Notes: generated by a model not told the origin, from the letters alone. A DNA stretch of 64,000 nucleotides from Haloarcula pellucida (GCF_014647235.1 NZ_BMOU01000001.1:290262-354261), one strand, 5' to 3'. Shown: positions 24,989 through 33,850, numbered from the stretch's first letter. Program-made: numbers and translations.

Positions 24989-25686
24989 GGACAGTCCAGA
25001 CCAGTCCGGTCGAACTCGCGCCGCCGCTCCGCCTCGTCGACGTGAGCAAGCGCTACGACAGCGGCGCCGGCGGCGAGGTGGTCGCACTCTCACACGTCGA
25101 CTTCGCCGTCGCGTACGGGGAGATGGTGGCGGTCATCGGGCCCAGTGGCAGCGGCAAGAGTACGATGCTCAACATCCTCGGCCTGCTGGACGAACCCACG
25201 AGCGGCCGCGTCGAACTCCGTGGGCAACCCACCGTCGGGTTGACCGAGAAACAGCGCACCGACGCCCGACGGGAGTCGCTGGGCTTCGTCTTTCAGGACT
25301 TTCACCTCCTGCCGACGCTGACGGCGCTGGAGAACGTCAGGCTCCCGACGGCGTTCCTCCCCGGCGACGCCACCGACCGGGCGCGGGACTTACTCGAACG
25401 GGTGGGCCTCGGCGACCGACTGGACCACACGCCCGACGAGTTGTCCGGCGGCCAGAAACAGCGCGTCGCCATCGCGCGGGCCCTCGTCAACGAACCGGAC
25501 GTGTTGCTTGCCGACGAACCGACGGGGAACCTGGACCGCGAGACGGGAACGAGCATCTTAGAGGAGATTCGCCGCATCACCGACGAGGAAGACGTTGGCG
25601 TCGTCGCCGTCACGCACGACGACCTCGTGACCGACTACGCCGACCGGACCGTCGAACTCGTCGACGGGGTGATTCAGGATGGCTGA
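24985..25686 (+). CDS. ABC exporter ATPase (MacB/LolD type)
   Basis: A 233-residue ATPase. Walker A is GPSGSGKST, the Q-loop FVFQDFHLL, the signature LSGGQKQRVAIARALVNEP, Walker B VLLADEPTGNLD and the switch histidine VVAVTHDD. This sequence signature, with NLD after the Walker B, is that of MacB/LolD/FtsE systems that move lipids, peptides or drugs across the membrane by mechanotransmission. The gene overlaps the surface partner upstream (4 bases) and the permease downstream (8 bases). Confidence 0.95.
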   Translation: MRTVQTSPVELAPPLRLVDVSKRYDSGAGGEVVALSHVDFAVAYGEMVAVIGPSGSGKSTMLNILGLLDEPTSGRVELRGQPTVGLTEKQRTDARRESLGFVFQDFHLLPTLTALENVRLPTAFLPGDATDRARDLLERVGLGDRLDHTPDELSGGQKQRVAIARALVNEPDVLLADEPTGNLDRETGTSILEEIRRITDEEDVGVVAVTHDDLVTDYADRTVELVDGVIQDG

Positions 25687-26818
25687 GAACGGGCGTCGGT
25701 TCCCGGCGCTGTCGCTGGCGACGCGGAACCTCTCACGACAGCGGCTCCGAGCGGGGTTGGCGGCGCTCGGTATCGTCATCGGCGTGTTCGCCGTCGTCAC
25801 GCTCGGGCTACTTGGCAACGCCCTGAGCGTCGCCGCAACTGAGGAACTGGGGGGCCTCGGCGATCAGGTCATCGTCAGCCCGGCGGAGGGAAGCGACGCG
25901 GAGTCACTGGACGCCCGCGACCTCGCGGCCGTCCAGCGGGCCGCCGACGGCCGGGGGACCGTCGTCCCGCTGAAGACGACGGGCGGGACGGTGCGAGCGA
26001 GCGGCGGTCGAACCGTCGCGCAGGTGTACGGCACCGACAGCCCGCAGGCGCTGTTCGGGAACGGGAGCGGTATCGTCCCGGCGTTCCACCGGCAGGGCGC
26101 TATCGTCGGTGCCGACGTCGCCGAGGACCTCTCGCTGCGGCCGGGCAGCACCATCACCGTCGAAGGGAACGAGTACCGCGTCGTCAGCGTCCTGCCGGAG
26201 GTCCAGAGCATCTCGCCGCTCCAGCCCGATTCGGCCGTCGTCCTCCCGCCGGACGAGTTCGCCACGTCGGGGTACTCGCAGGTGGTCGTCCGGGCGGACT
26301 CGGCCGCCGACGCCCGCGCGGTCGCCGACGAGGTGGACCGGCGCTTGAACGCCAGACAGGAGCGTGTCAGCGTCTTCTCGCTGACGAGCGTGCTGGACCG
26401 CATCGCGGAGTTCTTCGACCTGCTGAACGGCTTCCTGCTGGCCGTCGCGGGCGTTTCGCTCGTCGTCGCGGGCGTCAGCATCTTCAACGTGATGCTGATG
26501 ACCGTCTCCGAGCGCCGGGGCGAGATAGGCGTCCTCCGGGCCGTGGGCATCCACCGCAAGCAGGTGTTGCGGACCCTGCTCGTCGAGGCGACGCTGCTGG
26601 GCGTCGTCGGCGGGGCCGTCGGTGCGGTACTGGGCGTCGTGGCCGTCGTCGTCACGGCCACGCAGACGGAACTGCCGCTGTGGGCCGTCCTCCTGCCCGG
26701 GAACGCTCTCGTCCCCCTCGGCGCATTCGCCTTCGGCGTCCTCGTCGCCCTCGTCGGCGGCCTCTACCCCGCCTACCGCGCCGCGTGGGAACCGCCGGTC
26801 GAGGCGCTCCGCGGCTGA
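25679..26818 (+). CDS. ABC exporter permease (MacB/FtsX type)
   Basis: A 379-residue permease with the MacB plan: one N-terminal helix (SLATRNLSRQRLRAGLAALGIVIGVFAVVTLG), a large periplasm-facing MacB_PCD domain (residues about 50-235) and three C-terminal helices with ISEGRGEIGVLRAVGI-like loop (SERRGEIGVLRAVGIHR). The last helices carry a VEALRG C-terminus typical of the family. Substrate is not indicated. The three-gene unit 23414-26818 is a complete exporter. Confidence 0.95.
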   Translation: MAENGRRFPALSLATRNLSRQRLRAGLAALGIVIGVFAVVTLGLLGNALSVAATEELGGLGDQVIVSPAEGSDAESLDARDLAAVQRAADGRGTVVPLKTTGGTVRASGGRTVAQVYGTDSPQALFGNGSGIVPAFHRQGAIVGADVAEDLSLRPGSTITVEGNEYRVVSVLPEVQSISPLQPDSAVVLPPDEFATSGYSQVVVRADSAADARAVADEVDRRLNARQERVSVFSLTSVLDRIAEFFDLLNGFLLAVAGVSLVVAGVSIFNVMLMTVSERRGEIGVLRAVGIHRKQVLRTLLVEATLLGVVGGAVGAVLGVVAVVVTATQTELPLWAVLLPGNALVPLGAFAFGVLVALVGGLYPAYRAAWEPPVEALRG

Positions 26819-26856
26819 CCGGGGCGCTTTTGTCGAACGGCTGTCCACTTCGGCCC

Positions 26857-27720
26857 GTGCAGCCGTCCGCCACTCGGTCACCGACCCCCTCACATCAGTT
26901 GGTTACCAACCGCGACGTCGCGCCCGACGACGCGTGGGTCCGCGCGGAGAACGCCACGCTCGGAGCCTGTCTCGACGCGGGCCTCGACGTCGAACTCGCG
27001 CTCGACCTCGCCCTGCTCCGCGTCCACGCGCCCGCGGTGGCGGACGCCCTCGGCGGACTGGCGTCCGTCGACGAACCGGTGTTCCAGACGGGTTGTCCAG
27101 TCGTCAGGGCGACGCCGGACGACCGGACCCGGATGCTGAACGCGCTCGGTATCGGGCGCGGCGAGCGTCCCTCGCTCTGGCGGGTCCGGGGTATCGACCG
27201 CATCGCGGCCGTCGACGGCGACGCGTGGCGGTACTATTCGGTTCCGAACAAGGAGGCGGTCCGGGTCCTCGACGACCCCAGCCCCGACCTGAAGGCCGCG
27301 ATTCGGTCGACTATCGCCGACGTGCCCTGTACCGGGTTGTTCCCGTACGGGACGCTGGCTACGTGGACCGTCGCCGACATCCGCGTCGAACTCACCGCCG
27401 AGGAACTGTGGCTCGTCCGGGCCGACGGAGAGACCCAGTGGTACCCCCACGACACGTTGCAGGGCGTCGTCGTCGACCCGGCGGCCTGCGAACTCGTCCT
27501 CACGTGGCCGAGGCGGCGTGACGGCGCGTCCTCGTCGCTCGGTCGGGTTGTCGGCCGACTCCTCGACCGTCGGAAGGAGTCGCCGCCCCGATTCCTCCAC
27601 CCACCCGACGACGCCGTACTGGAGGCGGCGGCGACGGCCTACGAACTCGTCGCCGACCGTCTCTGTCAGGACTTCGAGGTCCGCCGACAGGCGGGTGTCG
27701 CGGCCCGCGTGCGCGGGTGA
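26857..27720 (+). CDS. Haloarchaeal protein of unknown function, tandem paralogue 1
   Basis: A 287-residue protein probably starting at GTG 26857, since the preceding gene ends at 26818. Blocks shared with the next gene are AWVRAENATLGACLDAGLD, GIDRIAAVDGDAWRYYSVP and ASSSLGRVVGRLLDRRKESPPR. The order of blocks is conserved, so the two arose by duplication. No known domain is recognised; the alternating hydrophobic pattern ELWLVRADGETQWYP suggests beta strands. It follows the exporter operon by 38 bases on the same strand and might belong to it. Confidence 0.65.
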   Translation: MQPSATRSPTPSHQLVTNRDVAPDDAWVRAENATLGACLDAGLDVELALDLALLRVHAPAVADALGGLASVDEPVFQTGCPVVRATPDDRTRMLNALGIGRGERPSLWRVRGIDRIAAVDGDAWRYYSVPNKEAVRVLDDPSPDLKAAIRSTIADVPCTGLFPYGTLATWTVADIRVELTAEELWLVRADGETQWYPHDTLQGVVVDPAACELVLTWPRRRDGASSSLGRVVGRLLDRRKESPPRFLHPPDDAVLEAAATAYELVADRLCQDFEVRRQAGVAARVRG

Positions 27721-27760
27721 CGCCCCGACGCGTGGCTTGCGCTCGAATTGATCCGGAATT

Positions 27761-28651
27761 ATGTGCGTGGCCGCACGAGTGACGGTCGTGCTGGTCCCCG
27801 AGCCCTCACCGGAAGCGGCGAGCCACGCCATCCTCTGGAACGGTGCCGCCGCTTGCGTGCCCGCGGCCGCGTGGGTCCGTGCCGAACACGCCGTATTGGC
27901 CACCTGTCTCGACCGCGGCCACACCGTCCACGTCGCCGTCGACGAGGCGGTGCTTGACGAACACGTCCCGGAGACGCTGGCGGCGCTGCGGTCGCTGGAG
28001 ACCGGGTCCGACGTCCTCGACACCGACCTGACCGCGTTCCGTGCCACGTCCGACGACGCCGAGACGCTGTCTCGTGCCCTCTCCGTCGGAGACCTGTCGA
28101 AGCGGCCCGAAGACAGTCCTCGACCGACAGAGAGTGGGTGGCGAACGGCGGGCGTCACCGAACTCGCCGCAGTCGACGGCGACGACTGGCGGTACTACTC
28201 GGTGCCACGGCAACAGACCACACGGGCCGTCGCGGACCCGCCAGCGTCGTTCCGGACGGCGCTCGAAGCGGTCCTCGATGCCATTCCCGCCGCGGGGCTG
28301 GCGCCGTCGCCGCCGATTCGAGTCCCCGCCGTCGACGAGGCGCGAGCGTTGCTCACCGGCACCGGCCTCAGAAGCACGCACCCCGAACGCGACACGATGT
28401 TCTTCCCGTACTGGAAACTGGAGGCCGCCGTGGCGGACTCGGCGACTGGGTGCGTCCATCTGGAGTGGGAGACGCCGCGGTCGGCGGCATCGTCGTCGCT
28501 CGGGCGGGTGGTCTGGGCCGCAGTCGAGCGGATTCGAGAGACGCCGCCCGAACGGCTGGACCCGTCGCCGGCCGACTACGAACGCGTGACCGCCCTGCTC
28601 GAAACCGTCGGCGAGTCGCTGCGCTACGACGTCGAGTTCCGACGGTTATAG
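27761..28651 (+). CDS. Haloarchaeal protein of unknown function, tandem paralogue 2
   Basis: A 296-residue paralogue of the previous gene. The shared blocks read AWVRAEHAVLATCLDRGH, GVTELAAVDGDDWRYYSVP and ASSSLGRVVWAAVERIRETPPER; the overall identity looks modest, so the duplication is old. It ends 6 bases inside the convergent Mut7-C gene. The start is the ATG at 27761, though a GTG at 27779 is possible. Unknown function. Confidence 0.65.
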   Translation: MCVAARVTVVLVPEPSPEAASHAILWNGAAACVPAAAWVRAEHAVLATCLDRGHTVHVAVDEAVLDEHVPETLAALRSLETGSDVLDTDLTAFRATSDDAETLSRALSVGDLSKRPEDSPRPTESGWRTAGVTELAAVDGDDWRYYSVPRQQTTRAVADPPASFRTALEAVLDAIPAAGLAPSPPIRVPAVDEARALLTGTGLRSTHPERDTMFFPYWKLEAAVADSATGCVHLEWETPRSAASSSLGRVVWAAVERIRETPPERLDPSPADYERVTALLETVGESLRYDVEFRRL

Positions 28652-29110
28652 CTCCGCGAGGGTGTCGGCGACGTCGTCCCAGTGACTCCCTCGCCAGAAG
28701 TGCTGCCCGCAGTTCCGACACCGCCAGACGCCCTCCTCGGCGGGGTCCGGGGCGTAGTCCGGCGTCGGTTCGGTTCGGTCGACGCGTTCGACCGGGGCGT
28801 TGCAGGTGCCACAGTGGACCGGTTCGTCCGAGAGGTCGAGGTCGAACCCGGCCCCCGACAGCTCTCGGAGCTGGTCCTCGACGTCGCGTCGCGTGAGCAA
28901 CAGCGCGTCGTCCATCTGCCGGGCCAGCCCTTCGTCTCGCGTGACCAGCCGACGGCCCTCGGTCCGGGCGAGCGCGAGGACGTCCTCGTCGGCCTCCGCC
29001 CCGCGGTCCAGCGCGTAGGCGGCGTCGTACCCGCACATCCGGAGATAGGACGACAGCTTGCCCAGCATCGCATCGAGCAAGAGCGGGTCCCGTCGGTCGG
29101 CGTCACTCAT
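28646..29110 (-). CDS. Mut7-C RNase-domain protein
   Basis: A 154-residue protein with a Mut7-C PIN-like nuclease domain (LLLDAMLGKLSSYLRMCGYDAAY with Asp13 and LVTRDEGLARQ with its acidic pair) and a C-terminal zinc ribbon, Cys100/Cys103 and Cys131/Cys134 (CGTC, CRNC) followed by FWRGSHW. This is the standard full-length form, an RNase of unsettled target. Its ATG overlaps the stop codon of polX by 8 bases, so it is cotranslated with the DNA polymerase. Confidence 0.9.
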   Translation of the reverse strand: MSDADRRDPLLLDAMLGKLSSYLRMCGYDAAYALDRGAEADEDVLALARTEGRRLVTRDEGLARQMDDALLLTRRDVEDQLRELSGAGFDLDLSDEPVHCGTCNAPVERVDRTEPTPDYAPDPAEEGVWRCRNCGQHFWRGSHWDDVADTLAEL

Positions 29111-30839
29111 CGAGGAACTCCCGGACGCCCGCTGAATCCCGCGTGTTCAGGACGTCTCCGGCCTCGGCCCACCCGCGACGGGCCGTGTGGACGCCGTAGC
29201 GTATCTGTTCGAAGTTCCCGGGGCTGTGGGCGTCGGTGTCGATGACGATGGTCGCGCCGGCCTCGATGGCCTGCTTGACGGCGCTCCCGCTGAGGTCCAG
29301 ACGGGCAGGACTGGCGTTTATCTCCAGTGCGGTCCCGTTGTCGGCGGCCACCTCAGCCAGTCGCTCGACGTCGACGTCCAGCCCTGCGCGTCGGTTCAGG
29401 TATCGCCCGGTCGGGTGCCCGATGACGTTCACTTCCGGGTGTTCGGCGGCCGCGACCAGTCGGTCGGTGCCGTCGCCGTCTAACGCCGCGTGTGGCGAGG
29501 CGACTACGACGTCTAGCTCGGCCAGCAGGTCGTCGGCAACCGAGATACTGCCGTCCTCGGCGATGTTGGCTTCGACACCGGTGAACACGTCGATGTCGGC
29601 GTCCGCTGCGACGGCCTCCACCTCGGCCAGTTGCTCGCGCAACTCCTCGTCCGAGACGCCGACGCCGCCGACCATCCCCGGCCCCGTCGCGTGGTCCGAG
29701 ATAGCGATGTAGTCGTGACCGAACGCGGCGGCGCCCTCGACCATCTCCGCGACGGTGTTGCGGCCGTCGGACCACTCCGTGTGGGTGTGCAGGTCGCCGC
29801 GAACGTCGGCCTCGACGAGCAAGTCCGGCAGTTCGCGGTTCGCCGCGGCTTCGACCTCCCCGCGGTTCTCGCGCATCTCCGGCGGCATCCAGTCCATGTC
29901 CAGCGCCTCGTAGACGCCTTCCTCCGTCTCGCCGGCGATGCGCTCCCCTGCACGTTGGTCGTCGTCCTCCACGTCAGAGACGTCGAAGACCCCGTACTCG
30001 TTGACCTTCAGGTCCCGTTCGATGGCGCGGTTGCGGACCGCGACGTTGTGGTCCTTGCTGCCCGTGAAGTACTGGAGCGCTGCGCCGAACTCCTCGGGGA
30101 CGACCACGCGCAGGTCGACCCGGACCCCGCCGGCCATCACGCTGGCTTTCGTCTCGCCGGCCTCGATGACGCGGTCCACGTCGGGCCAGTCGGTGAACGC
30201 CTCGACGACGGCCTCGTCCGCCGCGCTCCCGACCAGTACGTCCACGTCACCGATTGTCGGCTTCCAGCGGCGAAGCGACCCACAGAGCGCACACTTCTCG
30301 ACGTGCTCGACGTCGCGCATGAACGACTCGACGCGCTCGCCGTAGGGTCGGGCCTCGCCCAGCAGGGTCCGCTCGTGGGCCGTCCGCGCGAAGTCGATGT
30401 TGTCGAGGATGTTCTGCTCGGTCTTCGCGCCAAAGCCCTTCACGTCCTGAATCTCGCCCGCCTCGGCGGCCGCTTCGAGTTCCTCCAGCGTCGTGATCCC
30501 GAGTTCCTCGTATAGCGTGCCGACCGTCTTCGGGCCGACGCCCTCGACGGCGGTCAGCGCCGCCATGTCGACCGGGAGTTCCGCGCGGAGTTCCGCTAGC
30601 TCCTCGATTTCGCCCGTCTCGAAGTACTCGACGACCTTCGAGGAGATGGCGTCGCCGACCCCCTCTATCTCGCCGACGGCGTCTTTTCCCTCCGCTGTGA
30701 GGTCCTCGATGGCCGCCGGGTGCTCCCGGATGTTCTCGGCGGCGCGCCGGTAGGCACGCGGTTTGTACTCGACGCCTGTCGCCTCCAGCAGGTCGGCGAA
30801 CTCCTCCAGTCGTGTCGCGATTTCGTCGTTCCGACTCAT
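29103..30839 (-). CDS. polX: PolX-type DNA polymerase with C-terminal PHP domain
   Basis: A 578-residue family-X polymerase for gap filling in repair. The N-terminal helix-hairpin-helix region (AVGEIEGVGDAISSKVVEYF, LTAVEGVGPKTVGTLYEELG) leads to the nucleotidyltransferase core with GSLRRWKPTIGDVDVLV, supplying two catalytic aspartates, and DLRVVVPEEFGAALQYFTGSKDHN. The PHP exonuclease/phosphoesterase domain begins at GDLHTHTEWSDGRNT (about residue 343) and contains AISDHATG, FTGVEANI and VIGHPTGRY. The ATG at 30839 is chosen. It lies between DUF5788 and Mut7-C, suggesting a nucleic-acid repair operon. Confidence 0.95.
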   Translation of the reverse strand: MSRNDEIATRLEEFADLLEATGVEYKPRAYRRAAENIREHPAAIEDLTAEGKDAVGEIEGVGDAISSKVVEYFETGEIEELAELRAELPVDMAALTAVEGVGPKTVGTLYEELGITTLEELEAAAEAGEIQDVKGFGAKTEQNILDNIDFARTAHERTLLGEARPYGERVESFMRDVEHVEKCALCGSLRRWKPTIGDVDVLVGSAADEAVVEAFTDWPDVDRVIEAGETKASVMAGGVRVDLRVVVPEEFGAALQYFTGSKDHNVAVRNRAIERDLKVNEYGVFDVSDVEDDDQRAGERIAGETEEGVYEALDMDWMPPEMRENRGEVEAAANRELPDLLVEADVRGDLHTHTEWSDGRNTVAEMVEGAAAFGHDYIAISDHATGPGMVGGVGVSDEELREQLAEVEAVAADADIDVFTGVEANIAEDGSISVADDLLAELDVVVASPHAALDGDGTDRLVAAAEHPEVNVIGHPTGRYLNRRAGLDVDVERLAEVAADNGTALEINASPARLDLSGSAVKQAIEAGATIVIDTDAHSPGNFEQIRYGVHTARRGWAEAGDVLNTRDSAGVREFLDE

Positions 30840-30840
30840 G

Positions 30841-31299
30841 TTATCTCCCTCGACCGGCACGGCCCGTGCCGGAATCTGCGTCCTCGTGGCCCAGCGCCTT
30901 CCGCAGGAACTTCATCCAGCGCTTGGTGTCGGCGGTCTCCTGGGCCTTCGCCTCCGCTTCGAGGTCCGCTGGACCGAGTTGTTCGAGTGCGTTCAGCGCG
31001 CGGTCGATGCCGATGATAGCCTCGGCGAGTTCCTCACCGCGCTCGTAGCTTATCTCTCCGTCCTCTATCAGGTCCTTGCGCTCGATACGCTCGCGTCGGA
31101 GGTTCTTCTTCGCCCGGTCGACCCGCTCGCGCTCGCCGCGCGGTATCGTGTCCCGGCGCTTTATCTCGAAGACGAACGACTGCAGGTCTATCGCTTCCCC
31201 CTGGACGGTGATCTCGTCGGGGATCGCCATACCGACGGTTGCACCATCCCGTTCGATGCGCTCTAACAGCTGTTTGCGCTCGAACTCTTGCACTACCAT
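30841..31299 (-). CDS. DUF5788-type protein
   Basis: A 152-residue highly charged, helical protein: RKQLLERIERDGATVGMAIPDEITVQG, a FVFEIKRRDTIPRGERERVDRAKKNLRRERI segment likely to form a coiled coil, and a basic C-terminus GHEDADSGTGRAGRGR. It matches haloarchaeal DUF5788 as I remember it. It ends one base before polX, so the two are surely in one operon; a helper in DNA or RNA handling is plausible but unproven. Confidence 0.8.
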   Translation of the reverse strand: MVVQEFERKQLLERIERDGATVGMAIPDEITVQGEAIDLQSFVFEIKRRDTIPRGERERVDRAKKNLRRERIERKDLIEDGEISYERGEELAEAIIGIDRALNALEQLGPADLEAEAKAQETADTKRWMKFLRKALGHEDADSGTGRAGRGR

Positions 31300-31424
31300 T
31301 CCTTTCGACCCACGGGGTCTTACCCGCTTCGTTCGGGGCAGTGACCGCGTCGGTATCTTTTTCGTTCTCTCTATTCCTATATCAGTACGTAACGAACGTC
31401 GACAGTTCGGTGGCTCACAGTAAG

Positions 31425-33497
31425 ATGTCCCTAACGTTCGAGACGACAGCGGACAAGCCCGGGGTCGAAATAATCGACCCGGTCGAGCGTCAGCGCTACC
31501 GACTGTACACCTCCTCGCCCGTCTCGCCGACGCCGGTTTCGACCGACGGATTCCGTTTCCCAGTCGGGTCGGCGGTCAGCATTCACACGAGCAGCATCGT
31601 CCTCCCGACCGTCGTTCCGGTTTACGTCCGTGACACGGCGGGCCAGATGGTCGCAGAGGTCAAGCAGTTCGAAGCCGAGACGGTTCCTGACGGCGCGTAC
31701 AGCGTCGACCTCTGTACGCGCATCAAGACCTATCTCCGGGCCGACACCGGCTTCGATGTCAGCGTCGACATGGAACAGACACGCATCGACTTCGGCGACC
31801 CGACCGAGGTACGGGTCGGTGCCCGCTCGCGCCACGAACGGCCCGCGGCGACGGTCACGACCACCGGGGACCCCGTGGACATGATGGCTGCAGTCGAGAC
31901 GTTCGGGTCGGCGCTGAAGACGACCGACCCCGAGCGCTCGTATCCCACGCTTCGGGGCCACCCGCCGGCGCTCGAACTCGGCGACAGCCTCGACGTGCCG
32001 TCGTCTATCGAGCGTCCCGACACGGGCGTCCACCTCGAACTCCCACCGGACCTCGGGTCTGTCTACGTCGCCGCCCCCCTCGCGTACTACCTCGGCGCGT
32101 CGGTCGACCCCGGGCCGGCGCCGCGCCTGTGGACCGACGACGGCTTCGAGTACTCGCTGTCGGGTCCGAGGGGCTACGAACACGAGGTCGAACGGACGCT
32201 GAAGCGACTGTTCTTCCTCGACTGCCTGACCCGGACCGAGGGGCTCTACCAGATAGACCTCCACGAGCGCCGCGCCGTGGAACCGTACCTCGACCTCGAC
32301 TTCGCGGCGCTTTATGACCGACCGCTGACTGCCCAACTCGCCGCTTACCTCGACGTGCCCTACGAAATCATCGAGGACCACGTCCCCGAGTGGCGGTTAA
32401 CGACGCACGTCGACCCCGCCGCGACCACCGCCCCGCAGTTGCCGTTCGTCGTCGACGACCTCGCCATCGTCCGGACCCATCAGACGACCCAGCGGACGGG
32501 CACCAGTACACCCGCCGGCGTCGACCAGACGCTCACCCGATCGACCGATTTCACGCGGTCTGCGAGCGCCGACGCCGAGGCGGACCACGGCCGGTTGGAC
32601 TACGTCGAACCGCAGTCCGACGACACGCTCGAACAGGCGTGGATCGGCGACGGCGTCCCTATTGGCGCGACGAAACTCGTCCCCGAGGCGTTCCAGAACA
32701 GACTGGACCGCGAGACGACCGAGGGCGACATCACCATCAGGGTGGTCCAGAACGACGCCCGGATGGCCGAGGAACGCCAGGTTGCCGACGAAGTGTACGG
32801 CAACCGCTCGGACCTGCCGTTCGAGATAACCGTCCACGAGAACCTGACGACCGACGAACTCGCGACGGTCCTCACGACCGACGCCGACTTCTTCCACTAC
32901 ATCGGCCACATCGAGCGCGAGGGGTTCACCTGCGAGGACGGCACGCTCGACGCCGCGACACTGGACGACGTCGGCGTCGACACCTTCCTCCTCAACGCCT
33001 GCAACTCCTACCATCAGGGCCTGACGCTCGTCGAAAAGGGCGCTATCGGCGGCATCGTCACGCTCAACGAGGTGCTCAACGACGGCGCCGTCCGTATCGG
33101 CGAGTCCGTCGCCCGCTTACTCAACAGCGGATTCCCGCTCAGGGCCGCGCTCACAATCGCCCGCGAAGAGAGTATCCTCGGCGGTCAGTACATCGTCGTC
33201 GGCGACGGCGGGATCACGGTGACGCAATGTGCAGGTGGGTCACCTAACTTGCTCTCAATCGACGAATCCGGCGGCAAATTTGACGTCTCCATAACGAGCT
33301 ATGCGACCGATCAAAAAGGAATGGGTACGATATTCACACCATTTATATCTAATACCGATAACTACTTTCTCGCATCCGGAAAAATAGGGCCCTTCACTCT
33401 GGCACGGGAAGAAACGTCAAAATTCCTTAAGCTAGAGGAGGTGCCTGTTAAGAAGGACGGGATGCTGTATTGGAGTTCCTCGTTAAAATTAGACTAG
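31425..33497 (+). CDS. CHAT-domain (caspase-like) protease
   Basis: A 690-residue protein. Residues 1-480 are not recognised beyond beta-rich blocks (YRLYTSSPVSPT, YVAAPLAYYLGA). The C-terminal third is a CHAT peptidase: DADFFHYIGHIEREG supplies the catalytic histidine (His495) and TFLLNACNSYHQGLTLVEKGAIGGIVTLN the cysteine (Cys526), with the usual AGA-type helix after it. The last 85 residues (from about 33240) are encoded in much lower G+C (37-50% by hand count in 60-base lines, against 68% at 32941) and look recently exchanged. No TPR repeats or known effector are beside it; a 44-residue membrane peptide converges from downstream. A defence or cell-death role is inference. Confidence 0.8.
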   Translation: MSLTFETTADKPGVEIIDPVERQRYRLYTSSPVSPTPVSTDGFRFPVGSAVSIHTSSIVLPTVVPVYVRDTAGQMVAEVKQFEAETVPDGAYSVDLCTRIKTYLRADTGFDVSVDMEQTRIDFGDPTEVRVGARSRHERPAATVTTTGDPVDMMAAVETFGSALKTTDPERSYPTLRGHPPALELGDSLDVPSSIERPDTGVHLELPPDLGSVYVAAPLAYYLGASVDPGPAPRLWTDDGFEYSLSGPRGYEHEVERTLKRLFFLDCLTRTEGLYQIDLHERRAVEPYLDLDFAALYDRPLTAQLAAYLDVPYEIIEDHVPEWRLTTHVDPAATTAPQLPFVVDDLAIVRTHQTTQRTGTSTPAGVDQTLTRSTDFTRSASADAEADHGRLDYVEPQSDDTLEQAWIGDGVPIGATKLVPEAFQNRLDRETTEGDITIRVVQNDARMAEERQVADEVYGNRSDLPFEITVHENLTTDELATVLTTDADFFHYIGHIEREGFTCEDGTLDAATLDDVGVDTFLLNACNSYHQGLTLVEKGAIGGIVTLNEVLNDGAVRIGESVARLLNSGFPLRAALTIAREESILGGQYIVVGDGGITVTQCAGGSPNLLSIDESGGKFDVSITSYATDQKGMGTIFTPFISNTDNYFLASGKIGPFTLAREETSKFLKLEEVPVKKDGMLYWSSSLKLD

Positions 33498-33850
33498 CGG
33501 ACAGAACGGTATCTAGCTCTTTTCTCACACCAGACCCCTGAAGAGTACTTTGCTCTCAAAAGCTACTCATCCTGCACACGCTGTTTGGAAGGTGAACTTA
33601 GTTACACTCTTGAATGAGATTCAAGGGCCAGCGATACTTGCATTGTTTCCCGCCATCGCTCCTCCGGCCTGCGTGAGCAGGAGGAGAATCGTAAACAGTG
33701 CGCCAGCCATGCGTGGGTGTTCTGCGAGGAACTCTCGCATCGTGGTATCGGACATGATACAGCAAAACAATCAGCGCAGTTTATATTAAAAATTTCTGAA
33801 GTGTTCAGACATATATAAACTTATATTAAGTCGAAATCATGGGCAGAATC
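33241..33850. other. AT-rich island at and beyond the 3' end of the CHAT gene
   Basis: G+C falls sharply inside the last 260 bases of the CHAT gene and stays low until about 33850, with several TATA-like runs (33781-33790 and 33811-33829). This boundary suggests acquired or recombined DNA. No terminal repeats or integrase are visible. Confidence 0.6.
33621..33755 (-). CDS. Tiny membrane peptide (44 aa), DUF7503-like
   Basis: A 44-residue peptide, MSDTTMREFLAEHPRM, one membrane helix (AGALFTILLLLTQAGGAM) and a short tail AGNNASIAGP. The pattern, an EHPRM motif before a leucine-rich helix and an AMA-like site after it, matches small haloarchaeal peptides I know as DUF7503; this recall is not checked. 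A TATA box TTTAATATAA (reverse of 33781-33790) lies 26-35 bases before the ATG, so a leaderless transcript is expected. It converges on the CHAT protease gene. Confidence 0.65.
   Translation of the reverse strand: MSDTTMREFLAEHPRMAGALFTILLLLTQAGGAMAGNNASIAGP

Noticed and set aside
33550-33789. A 79-codon forward frame in the AT-rich region
   Set aside because: Opposite the 44-residue membrane peptide, which has a promoter and a membrane helix; the forward frame has mixed composition.
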